Assembly: GCA_964399875.1 (NCBI GenBank)
Contig: CAYNRQ010000017.1
Coordinates: 1 to 18,517 of the forward strand
From: CAYNRQ01 sp964399875
GTDB lineage: Archaea > Aenigmatarchaeota > Aenigmatarchaeia > QMZP01
Direction: 5' to 3'
Length of the DNA stretch: 18,517 nt
Shown: positions 1 through 7,831 of the stretch, piece by piece
Layout: each line of letters starts with the position of its first letter
How positions within the stretch are numbered: the first letter of the stretch is position 1
Translations under genes and position numbers: made by a program
The notes under the pieces: generated by a model
What the model was told of the DNA's origin: nothing
Database searches by the model: none
What the model saw: the letters and a program-made list of their open reading frames with translations, nothing else

Positions 1-1
1 G

Positions 2-55
2 GTTGATGTGGAGATAAGGGGTGTGGAAGACGAGATCAGATCTACGCGTGAATAG
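2..55 (+). CDS. 3' end of an upstream gene (partial)
   Basis: Only one of the three forward frames is open from the window edge. It encodes the 17-residue tail VDVEIRGVEDEIRSTRE followed by TAG. The charged, Glu/Arg-rich composition is like a real archaeal C-terminus, but nothing can be said about function. The gene ends 46 nt before the KaiC-like start, and a separate TATA box lies in that gap, so the two are probably not one transcript. Confidence 0.45.
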   Translation, partial: VDVEIRGVEDEIRSTRE

Positions 56-61
56 ACCAAA

Positions 62-70
62 TTTATAAAA
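62..70 (+). promoter_or_regulatory. TATA box of the KaiC-like gene
   Basis: TTTATAAAA lies about 35 nt upstream of the ATG at 102. Archaeal transcription normally starts 25 nt or so downstream of the TATA centre, which predicts a start near 91 and a leader of about 10 nt. No Shine-Dalgarno sequence precedes the ATG, consistent with a short-leader mRNA. Confidence 0.6.
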
Positions 71-101
71 CCGTGTTCTAATAATTAATATTGGTGTTTT
101 T

Positions 102-764
102 ATGAGGGTTCCAAGCGGCATTCCTGGTCTGGATAGTCTGATAGAAGGTGGGTTTGAAGAAGGGAGTATAAACCTTGTATCAGGAAAAACAGGCACAGGT
201 AAATCAACTTTTTCTACCCAGTTTCTGGTTAATGGCGCATCGAAATATAATGACAAGGGACTTCTTATAACAACTGAGGAAACAGCAGGGAATATAAGAA
301 AGCAGGTATATAAATTCGGCTGGGATCTTAATGGAATGGAAAAAAAGGGGGTGATAAAGGTTTTGGAGGTCAGGCCGTTTGATATACAAACACTCACAAC
401 AAGGATACTTGAACTTATAGAAAACACCGGTGCAAAAAGGGTGGTTATAGACTCTGTTAGCATGTTTGAGCTTTATATGAGTGAGGCCTTTAAGATAAGA
501 AAAGCTGTTTTTCAGGTCTTGCAGAAACTAAGAGAGCTGAATAGAACTACAATAATAACAGCAGAGATCCTGGAGGAAAGTAAAGGTCTGTCAAGGTCTG
601 GTGTAATCGAGTTCATGGCTGATTCTGTTATACTGCTGCAGTATCTGGCCATAGCCAAATATAAAAGAAGCCTGTCCATAAGGAAAATGAGGATGACCAA
701 TCATTCAACGGATATACATCCTTTTGAGATTACAGCCAATGGCATAAAGGTTCGTTCTGTTTAA
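102..764 (+). CDS. KaiC-like RecA-superfamily ATPase
   Basis: A single-domain KaiC-family ATPase of 220 aa, the usual size for archaeal one-domain homologues. The Walker A motif GKTGTGKST is at residues 28-36. The paired glutamates E59-E60 (ITTEE) follow the next strand, and the Walker B aspartate is D117 in RVVIDSVS. The C-terminal signature KMRMTNHSTDIHPFEI is the KaiC/ArlH-type end that lies near the subunit interface in known structures. No transmembrane segment is seen, so the protein is cytosolic. In archaella the KaiC homologue ArlH binds the motor ATPase ArlI, and a pilus ATPase lies about 7 kb downstream. A role as a regulator or assembly partner of that machine is plausible but inferred. 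The gene is separated from the pilus operon by repeat element A and has its own TATA box. Confidence 0.88.
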   Translation: MRVPSGIPGLDSLIEGGFEEGSINLVSGKTGTGKSTFSTQFLVNGASKYNDKGLLITTEETAGNIRKQVYKFGWDLNGMEKKGVIKVLEVRPFDIQTLTTRILELIENTGAKRVVIDSVSMFELYMSEAFKIRKAVFQVLQKLRELNRTTIITAEILEESKGLSRSGVIEFMADSVILLQYLAIAKYKRSLSIRKMRMTNHSTDIHPFEITANGIKVRSV

Positions 765-801
765 AAACATACGCTTTGCACTCGGTGCTCAATATGACAT
801 G

Positions 802-949
802 CATCCGCCGGCCACATGCAATTGGTTAACAAGACCGGGGGATGAGGAGTTCTTGGTTAATTGTTTGAGAGCAATTCCGCCGCGGCTGATGTTCGTTGTT
901 TGTCTCGCTGGCTGAAACCGCCGGTCTATCGGCCGGTGGATTCTGATTT
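802..949 (+). repeat. Structured repeat element, copy A (left arm missing)
   Basis: Noncoding stretch matching element B (17045-17221) from the CAATTGGTTAA core (from 819) through to ATTCTGATTT (940-949). The strongest block is GGTTAATTGTTTGAGAG followed by AATTCCGC. The 3' hairpin CCGCCGGTC (918-926) / GGCCGGTGG (931-939) has nine pairs including two G-T. Copy B has the equivalent hairpin with different bases, which supports selection on structure. An outer stem, 802-810 with 883-891, pairs at 8 of 9 positions. The left arm present in copies B and C (TCTCAAAC...AGCTCC) is absent here. The rest of 765-986 shows no gene. Confidence 0.7.
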
Positions 950-953
950 AAAA
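947..953 (+). promoter_or_regulatory. TATA box of the pilus/VWA operon, overlapping element A
   Basis: TTTAAAA sits about 37 nt before the ATG at 987, giving a predicted start near 975. Its first three bases are the conserved right end (GATTT) of repeat element A, so element and promoter share sequence. Confidence 0.5.
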
Positions 954-986
954 CATTAATTACTCTATTAACAGAATAATTAAATA

Positions 987-3900
987 ATGAAAAAGGCCTT
1001 TTTGTTGTCTATGGATGCATTAGTTGCTATTGGTCTAATTCTTACAATGGCTATTTTCCTGAGTGGATTGTCTTTTTCATATTCATCACCTGAAACAAGA
1101 TATCAGGACCTGTACTATATTGGTAAGGATATGTTTAATGTCATGAAGGAGCTCAAGCTGGAGGGCATAAGGGAATATCCATCAGTACAGTATTACCTGT
1201 CCCAGGGGATTTTAACAGAATCTGATATGGATAAGAGCTTGCTGGATATTATAGGCTCTTTCTGGGCTGCTGGGAACATAAGCTATGCAGAAAACATAAG
1301 CTCGGATATCTTTGGGGGCATACTGAACAACACGAGGTATAATGTAGAGATTATAATAAGTAATGGCAGCAGCAGCACTATATACAAAAGGAATATTTCA
1401 TCTGAGAGATATGTGGCAAGACTTAGAACAATAGTTTCTGGTTATGATGTGGGGTTGCCTGTTGAGGGCTTTATAACAAGGACATTTATAAGCAGAACCA
1501 ATAAGATTGGCTCTAGTTATGTTTATTTTGGTGGATATGTTGGTGAGGGGAATTTAACAGTTATTATGGATCTTCCGGATTATGATAATATAATTGGTAT
1601 GGAAATGGAGTTTGATGTCGGATATGATTTTGATTTGTACATAAACAATAATTATTCTGGAAGTTATGTAAAATACACAAACGAGACGCTGAGGACTAAT
1701 TTCTTTAATGTTAGCTCAGCATATTTTGGAAATCTCCAAGAAGGGAATAACATAATACAGATAAACTCAACACAGGGTTATGAATATATAGGCGGCGGGT
1801 ATATTAAGGTGATTTATAACTCTAGTAGTCTTGTAACAGAGGATGTGCTGGAGTACGGAGAGAATGCAAGCAAAAAATACTGGTTTCCTGGAATAAGCGG
1901 ATTAATCAATCTTTACTCATCTGTATATGTCCCAGGAATTCTCAATTCAATAACTGCTTATCTGCATTACTATTCCAATTTCACAACATATCTTACCATA
2001 GGCAATGTGACTGTTTTTGAGCAATTCAAAGAAGGGGAAAATATTATCTATATTGATAATGCGAGTATGTATGAAAATCTTACCGGCGGTGGACTTGATT
2101 ATGTATTTCTTAGTAAAAAAACAATTCCCATAAGACTGGGAGTTAAGAATATTTCTTATGTGCTTGGAGAGGCGGGTAATGCTGATGTTATTTTAATAAC
2201 AGACAGAACAGGAAGCATGGATGTGTGTGATGTTGATATAGATTGCGGTGAATCAGGGATTTGTGATTCATGGTCTCCATGCCATGACAGTAGAAGCAAT
2301 GTTGCAAGAAAGTCGGATGGGGTTTTCATAAACACCATACTTGGAGCTGAGGGGGATAATAATGTTGGATTGATAGGATACGGAGAAAGGGATGCTCCCA
2401 CATGCAGCTTTCACGAAATTTCAAATGATAATCAGTCTCTGCAGCAAAGAGTAAGTGATTATGATTACGGCGGATCATGGGAGGAATGTGGCTGGACATG
2501 CATATCATGCGGTATTGTCGGAGCAGTTGAAATGCTGCAAGAAAATGAGGTCTTGTATAATCTCACAGTGTTTAGGGATAGTGATAGCACTGAATATAAC
2601 ATAGGTGGATCTTCGCAGAATGTGACCCTTGCCTTGAATGGATTAAATAAATCAAGATTCATCAAATCCAGGCTGAGCATACTTGCAAGAAATGTGGATG
2701 TTGAAGGGGGATACCAGGATTGCATATTTCTGAATGGTCACTATCTTGGAAGGGTGTGCGAATCAAATACAGTAGGCTCAAATGGCTGGCACAGCTGCCC
2801 TTATGTAGTTTACAAGGAATGGGTGAACGATGGAAGCAACACTGTCCAGATAACGAGTGGCAACCTGACAGATTGTTTTGGAACAGGGAATGTGGATAAC
2901 TGGAGATTCAAGGATGTTAAGCTGGAGGTTTGGGAGTTCAAAACCAACCAGTCTATTGTTGCATATAACCTGTCTACAGATGAAATAAAGGTGAATATAA
3001 TAGATCATTATGCCTTTGCTGAACTGTGGGAAGCAGATGCTGATTATCCAAATCCTGTTGATTTCACAAGTGGTCTGAACAGCAGTGGCAATACATTCGG
3101 CATTGGGGCAGGAGAAGATGGATGGGACTGGAGTGATGGAATATATGGTTATTCTGGTTGCACATTCAACGGTGCTGTTGGCGGTATGCTTGAAATGTAT
3201 GCGGATTATAATGATGAATCTTGTGCTTATGGTATTGATGTTAATATAACAGATGAAATTTATTCATTGGTGCAGGCCGGAGGTAGGATTGCTGTTTCTT
3301 TTTACTATGAGTGGGATGGCAATGATGATCCGTTTGAATCAAGCGATCAGGTCTGGATAAAGGGAAGATGGACATCACCAAACTCAGGGATGCACGAGCT
3401 TGGTTATGATCTGGATGAGGGGCATAGCGGAAGTGACAGCATGCTGGATATAGCTGTTGCAGATAATCCGGATGATGATTTTGATGGGCTCTATTATCAG
3501 GATGTTACTGATTGGGTTGAAAGCTCAGGTATATACTATTTTGATTTTGGAGGGAAATTAAGAAACAGCTGGACTGATGAGTGGGGGTATTTCAGGTTTG
3601 ACAATGTTTCTGTAAGTGTTTACAATTATTCTGAGCCAGGAGTTAATCTTAGTTTTGATTCTGTTAATATGAGTCACGTGAAAGCGGCCACGTTAACCTT
3701 TGAAACGCAAAACATAAATCCTGAAAAGTTTGATTGTGTTTATGTGAATGGAAACCATATAGGTATGGTTGATTACCAGGAGGTTAATGGGAGCGATGAT
3801 TGGCAGGAGGTTAGGTTTGATGTGCCTGTTTTTTATTTCAATAATTCCGGTGACATAGAAATAAAATTCTCCGGAGGGAATGAGTGGGGATGTAACAGAA

Positions 3901-5192
3901 CAGGCATGAACGACGACTGGATTGCGAAAAATGTAAACCTTTCTCTGGTATATAGCAATGAAACATTTGTTTATAAAAGATTCAAGAGCATGCTGATAAT
4001 GAGTGATGGTGCTGCCAATACGCTTATAGGTGACTGCCAGAATTATGGTTCCAATAATTGCCCCACTGTCTCTGGATGGAAAACCCCTTCAGAGGAAACT
4101 GTTGAGAAGGGATGCGAGGCCCATGAAAAGTACGGAATAACAATTTATACCGTTGCGTTTGGAAATGCAGGAGCAGAGGCAATAAATACATTAAACCAGA
4201 CAGCATGCTGTGATGACTGTTCACATTTCTACACAAGCAATAATGCAGATGAGCTTTTGAATATATACTCGCAGATAGCCCAGGGCATACTGAATGCAAG
4301 CTTTGAGGCTCAGAGAATAGAGATTCACGGTGAAGTGGATGTTGAGAATTTCCTTTTTACGGATTCATATATTGAGGTGAATTACACATCATACACTGTG
4401 CCGCCACAATACGGAGAGGTTACAATAACATTTGAATCTCCCACACTGTTTAATTCAAGCGGGGATGAATTGATAACACACAATGCAACAGGCACTAAGG
4501 AAGGCTGGTTCTATGTGCCTCTGAATAATACAGAGGTTCTTGATGCAAAGGTGACATCCTATTCCTCCCAGTACTGGACAGACAGGCTTTATGTAAAAAA
4601 TGCGACAGAAGAAAACTGGACAAGGGTTTATTGGCTTGGAAATTATTCTTCCAATTATACAAAAATAGGGGATCCTTATACCGTCCATATACCTGTTGAG
4701 CTGATAGGTCCGGGCAACAATTCTATAAGAATAGGTACAGGTTATGCGCCTGATAATTCAACAGGGGGTTCGCCTGATAATAAGGTCATATACAGGCTAA
4801 AGATCATGAATATAACCATGGAAGGTTTCAGTGGCGTTTTCCCTAAGGCAAAGGGAAGCACTGTTACTATATATTATGATTATGATGGAGACAATGTATA
4901 TGATGGATACAGTGTGTTTTCATATGGGACAGATCCGTATGATATTTTTGATCCATACAATGATTCCCTTGATGATTCATTGTTAAGGCTATTGGATAAT
5001 CTGAATTTCGTAAGTGATATAAATCCAAACAGCTATGGTAATGGCACAGCAGTAAACCCTTATGATGGTGTAAATCAGACCAATCCCATAGATCTACAGA
5101 TCATATCAGAGATAGAGATTTTATCTAGCAAAATATCTGGTGTCCCATCCCTGTGGGGACCGGTTGGAATGGAGATGCTGGTGTGGATATGA
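987..5192 (+). CDS. Giant VWA-domain surface protein, putative pilus adhesin
   Basis: A 1401-aa extracellular protein anchored by one N-terminal hydrophobic segment (about residues 5-32) of prepilin-like style. A von Willebrand A domain starts near residue 400, with MIDAS residues D406-x-T408-x-S410 (DRTGSM), T504 and D1007 (MSDG). The domain is interrupted after T504 by about 480 residues. At least four beta-rich modules recur (about 165-290, 290-395, 522-651, 885-991), each with a small Asn/Gly-rich strand-turn such as CVYVNGNHIG or CIFLNGHYLG. The C-terminal part carries a calcium-loop-like DYDGDNVYDGY (1298-1308). N-x-S/T sequons are abundant, suggesting N-glycosylation. The start has a TATA box at a fitting distance. 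The gene overlaps the next by ATGA. By position and domains it resembles pilus-tip or surface adhesins, but this role is inferred. Confidence 0.85.
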   Translation: MKKAFLLSMDALVAIGLILTMAIFLSGLSFSYSSPETRYQDLYYIGKDMFNVMKELKLEGIREYPSVQYYLSQGILTESDMDKSLLDIIGSFWAAGNISYAENISSDIFGGILNNTRYNVEIIISNGSSSTIYKRNISSERYVARLRTIVSGYDVGLPVEGFITRTFISRTNKIGSSYVYFGGYVGEGNLTVIMDLPDYDNIIGMEMEFDVGYDFDLYINNNYSGSYVKYTNETLRTNFFNVSSAYFGNLQEGNNIIQINSTQGYEYIGGGYIKVIYNSSSLVTEDVLEYGENASKKYWFPGISGLINLYSSVYVPGILNSITAYLHYYSNFTTYLTIGNVTVFEQFKEGENIIYIDNASMYENLTGGGLDYVFLSKKTIPIRLGVKNISYVLGEAGNADVILITDRTGSMDVCDVDIDCGESGICDSWSPCHDSRSNVARKSDGVFINTILGAEGDNNVGLIGYGERDAPTCSFHEISNDNQSLQQRVSDYDYGGSWEECGWTCISCGIVGAVEMLQENEVLYNLTVFRDSDSTEYNIGGSSQNVTLALNGLNKSRFIKSRLSILARNVDVEGGYQDCIFLNGHYLGRVCESNTVGSNGWHSCPYVVYKEWVNDGSNTVQITSGNLTDCFGTGNVDNWRFKDVKLEVWEFKTNQSIVAYNLSTDEIKVNIIDHYAFAELWEADADYPNPVDFTSGLNSSGNTFGIGAGEDGWDWSDGIYGYSGCTFNGAVGGMLEMYADYNDESCAYGIDVNITDEIYSLVQAGGRIAVSFYYEWDGNDDPFESSDQVWIKGRWTSPNSGMHELGYDLDEGHSGSDSMLDIAVADNPDDDFDGLYYQDVTDWVESSGIYYFDFGGKLRNSWTDEWGYFRFDNVSVSVYNYSEPGVNLSFDSVNMSHVKAATLTFETQNINPEKFDCVYVNGNHIGMVDYQEVNGSDDWQEVRFDVPVFYFNNSGDIEIKFSGGNEWGCNRTGMNDDWIAKNVNLSLVYSNETFVYKRFKSMLIMSDGAANTLIGDCQNYGSNNCPTVSGWKTPSEETVEKGCEAHEKYGITIYTVAFGNAGAEAINTLNQTACCDDCSHFYTSNNADELLNIYSQIAQGILNASFEAQRIEIHGEVDVENFLFTDSYIEVNYTSYTVPPQYGEVTITFESPTLFNSSGDELITHNATGTKEGWFYVPLNNTEVLDAKVTSYSSQYWTDRLYVKNATEENWTRVYWLGNYSSNYTKIGDPYTVHIPVELIGPGNNSIRIGTGYAPDNSTGGSPDNKVIYRLKIMNITMEGFSGVFPKAKGSTVTIYYDYDGDNVYDGYSVFSYGTDPYDIFDPYNDSLDDSLLRLLDNLNFVSDINPNSYGNGTAVNPYDGVNQTNPIDLQIISEIEILSSKISGVPSLWGPVGMEMLVWI

Positions 5193-6352
5193 AGGGGCAG
5201 GTATACTCTTTGATCGTGGTGGTTATAATGATTCCTTTACTATTATTTATCCTGTTCTACCTAACAACAATACAGAGCATAAAATACAGCAGTATAGAAA
5301 GAGTTATTGCTGATCAGATGCATGAGGTTGGTAAAAGCATGGAAGAAGATTTTTCAAGAGCTGTTGAAATTTCGTGCAAAAGGGCTGTGCTTTCCGTAAC
5401 AAATTATATAGTGCTTGAAGGCGAATTCATGGAAAATGCAAGTGCTGTTATTGCAGAGCTTATGAACAATGGGACAATGAACGGGAATCAAAGCGTTTTG
5501 ATGATCACTAATACGTTGCCGGACTGGAAAAATAAAATAACAGATATTAGTACTGGTTTTAATACGTTTTTTAATTACTCCAAGCTTTCTCTTAGCAATT
5601 ACGATGGCATTCATATTAATGTTAGTTCGATTCTTGTTATGAATATTTCTGAAAATCTTAATATATCCAAGATAGACAGGGTTTTTGAGAAGGATGTGCT
5701 TGTTTCTGTTGAAGGGTTTGAGGATCCTATATTCCCATTAAACAGCATGGGTTATGTAAAGAGAATAATAAAGACATATCCTTTCAGGCATCATGCTGTG
5801 AAGATTGTTACGGGTAATGGGAATGGGAACTGTTCAGGGAATGTGACATTCAATTCCACTGACACAGGAGCGGATAAGATTCTGGTCACACATAATGGAT
5901 CGGGTATTGCTGGATTCGGTGGTGTTGTTTCAGAGACAGCAGATACACCAGCCGTTGCTTGTTATATTACCGGGGCAAGTGATGCCATAAACAATGCTGG
6001 CAGTATAGTAAACAATTCTGGATACATGAAGGTTTATCTGGATGACCAGACAGATTCTTTATGGTATCTGCCACTGATAGAATATCTTGATTACTATAGC
6101 CGATTTAATACAAGCGGGCCTGATTTCATAAAAAGGCTTGAAGGTAATTTAAGCGAATCGGTGAATGGTATGGAGACATTTGTAATTGAGGAGCCTGGAA
6201 TACCCGTGAAGGTTAATCAATCAAGAATTGATTACCTTTATTTTTCTAATAATACATATAATGGTAACCGGGTAAGGTATTTCCCTGAGTGGTTCAGGAT
6301 AGATGCTGCAAATGCAGCAAAATATAATCTTACGGATCTGGTGGAAATATGA
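5189..6352 (+). CDS. Membrane-anchored extracellular protein of the pilus operon
   Basis: Encodes 387 aa, reading from the ATG that overlaps the VWA stop codon as ATGA. A longer start 36 nt upstream exists, but this one begins MKGQVYSLIVVV, directly at the hydrophobic anchor, and matches the ATGA coupling used elsewhere in the operon. One transmembrane segment covers about residues 7-27. The remainder is predicted to be outside and carries many N-x-S/T sequons and few cysteines. The N-terminus resembles archaeal pseudopilins but lacks the E+5 of class III signals. I do not recognise a catalytic domain. Position between the VWA protein and another anchored protein suggests a structural or accessory pilus component. 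Confidence 0.8.
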   Translation: MKGQVYSLIVVVIMIPLLLFILFYLTTIQSIKYSSIERVIADQMHEVGKSMEEDFSRAVEISCKRAVLSVTNYIVLEGEFMENASAVIAELMNNGTMNGNQSVLMITNTLPDWKNKITDISTGFNTFFNYSKLSLSNYDGIHINVSSILVMNISENLNISKIDRVFEKDVLVSVEGFEDPIFPLNSMGYVKRIIKTYPFRHHAVKIVTGNGNGNCSGNVTFNSTDTGADKILVTHNGSGIAGFGGVVSETADTPAVACYITGASDAINNAGSIVNNSGYMKVYLDDQTDSLWYLPLIEYLDYYSRFNTSGPDFIKRLEGNLSESVNGMETFVIEEPGIPVKVNQSRIDYLYFSNNTYNGNRVRYFPEWFRIDAANAAKYNLTDLVEI

Positions 6353-7086
6353 ATCATAGATTGATTAGTTTGATTGCAGTGATTGTTCTTGCATCAATTA
6401 TGGTATTTGCGCTGCACTTTGTTTTTGGGTATGGTGTTTATTGCGAGCGGAATAATCCTGAATGTGTGAAAAGGGTTATTGAGCTCAAAGAAGAATGCAT
6501 TCCTTCAACCTCAAAAATAAACTGGGGGAATGAAACTGATAATTTCGCTCTGACAGTTGTTGTTGAGAGGATTGGTGGCAAATGCGCAATAACAGAGATC
6601 CTTGACAGGGTGGTTGGAAATCCCCCAGAGATCCCGAAAGGTTTCACCAACACGACGTATACAATAAATGTAACAGACGGTGAGGATGAGGGTGATGATC
6701 AAGACAGTGTGCTGGACGGAATAGAAATGCCTTTGTGGATACAAAAAACTGAACTGTATAAGTATTTCTGCGGGCCTGAGGATTATGTGTGCAGGGACAA
6801 ATCAATACATGCCATACAAAACTGCATAAACAGTGTTATAACTGATACAGAACATAAATGGTATCCAAAGGCCTATTGGACAAAATACGTAATGGTTACC
6901 AGAAAGCGGGATTACTGTGATGTTTACTTTGAGATAGTAGATGCAACCGATTTGCCCGGAGACATCCCGCCAAGCATTGTCGGAATGACCATGCAATGCA
7001 ATATACCTTATGGTGCAATTCCTTTCCAGGATCTGGAGGAGGAATGGTGTGTGGGACCATTGTATAATTATCTGCAAAAACTTTAG
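6349..7086 (+). CDS. Cysteine-rich membrane-anchored extracellular protein
   Basis: Encodes 245 aa, coupled to the previous gene by an ATGA overlap. A single N-terminal transmembrane segment (about residues 5-27) is followed by an extracellular part with ten cysteines, starting with C32, C39 and C50. The even number suggests disulphides. An acidic linker DGEDEGDDQDS lies near the middle. No known domain is recognised. It ends just before a probable internal TATA box, so it closes the first, extracellular section of the operon. Confidence 0.78.
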   Translation: MNHRLISLIAVIVLASIMVFALHFVFGYGVYCERNNPECVKRVIELKEECIPSTSKINWGNETDNFALTVVVERIGGKCAITEILDRVVGNPPEIPKGFTNTTYTINVTDGEDEGDDQDSVLDGIEMPLWIQKTELYKYFCGPEDYVCRDKSIHAIQNCINSVITDTEHKWYPKAYWTKYVMVTRKRDYCDVYFEIVDATDLPGDIPPSIVGMTMQCNIPYGAIPFQDLEEEWCVGPLYNYLQKL

Positions 7087-7091
7087 ATGGG

Positions 7092-7099
7092 TATTTATA
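7092..7099 (+). promoter_or_regulatory. Possible internal TATA box for the wHTH/ATPase section
   Basis: TATTTATA lies in the 58-nt gap before the ATG at 7145, within an AT-rich stretch. A start near 7120 would give a 25-nt leader. It may allow the cytosolic part of the operon to be expressed separately from the surface proteins. Confidence 0.35.
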
Positions 7100-7144
7100 G
7101 AAATTAAAATAGAATATATTAATAGAGGAATATGAAGTGATTTC

Positions 7145-7822
7145 ATGGGAAATGAAGAGGAAAAGGCGATTGAGGAAATCTATGAAGCGTTGTCAAAGAT
7201 GAGAAAGAATAAAAAGAAAGGGGGGAAGAGGAGAAGAAGGGCTTCTAAGAGAAAGGGGAAAACTGTAGAGACTGATGTTAAAAAAGCAGAAAAATCCAAG
7301 GAATCCCCTTCAAAAAGGAGAAAGACTCCCTATACTGGAATAAAGCCGTCAGAGATTTCAAGGCATTCAGGAGGAAAACCCAAGAAGACCGAACCAGAGG
7401 CCGTCAAACTGCTGGTTTCTGCGAATAATATCAGGGAAAAGAAAGATATTCCTAAAAAGAAGGTCAGAGCTGAAAGAAAAAAAAGAGGGAAAGGAAAACC
7501 TGAAGAAAAGGCAGTGTCCAAAAAAAAATTGAAAAAGAGAGGGGGAGAAAAGGTAATGAAAAAGCCTGGAAAAATAGGGATGGTCTGGAGAAAGGTTGAT
7601 GGCAGGTCCCTTTATCTGGAGACAAATGTTGATAAACTATTTCAAATAGTCATTAAAAACAAAAAGGTAAGAATTTCTGCGGCTGCAAAGTTTTTTGGTG
7701 TTCCTGAAAATGTGGTAGAGGATTGGGGGAAAATACTTGAATCGCATAAGCTGATAGATTTGCACTATCCTGCTATTGGAGCCCCTGTCTTGAAGATAAA
7801 GAAAATAAAGGAGAAGAAATAA
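7145..7822 (+). CDS. Lys/Arg-rich protein with C-terminal winged-helix domain
   Basis: Encodes 225 aa in two parts. Residues 20-145 form an extremely basic, low-complexity tail with runs such as KGGKRRRRASKRKGK, probably disordered. Residues about 150-222 read as a winged helix-turn-helix: a helix (NVDKLFQIV), a turn with RISAAAKFFGVPENVVEDWGKIL, and a strand pair ending IDLHYPAIG. Similar small wHTH domains occur next to archaeal secretion ATPases, so it may be a fused or associated adaptor rather than a classical transcription factor. The gene stops 9 nt before the ATPase start. DNA binding, membrane binding or ATPase docking cannot be told apart here. Confidence 0.72.
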   Translation: MGNEEEKAIEEIYEALSKMRKNKKKGGKRRRRASKRKGKTVETDVKKAEKSKESPSKRRKTPYTGIKPSEISRHSGGKPKKTEPEAVKLLVSANNIREKKDIPKKKVRAERKKRGKGKPEEKAVSKKKLKKRGGEKVMKKPGKIGMVWRKVDGRSLYLETNVDKLFQIVIKNKKVRISAAAKFFGVPENVVEDWGKILESHKLIDLHYPAIGAPVLKIKKIKEKK

Positions 7823-7831
7823 CATATAAAC

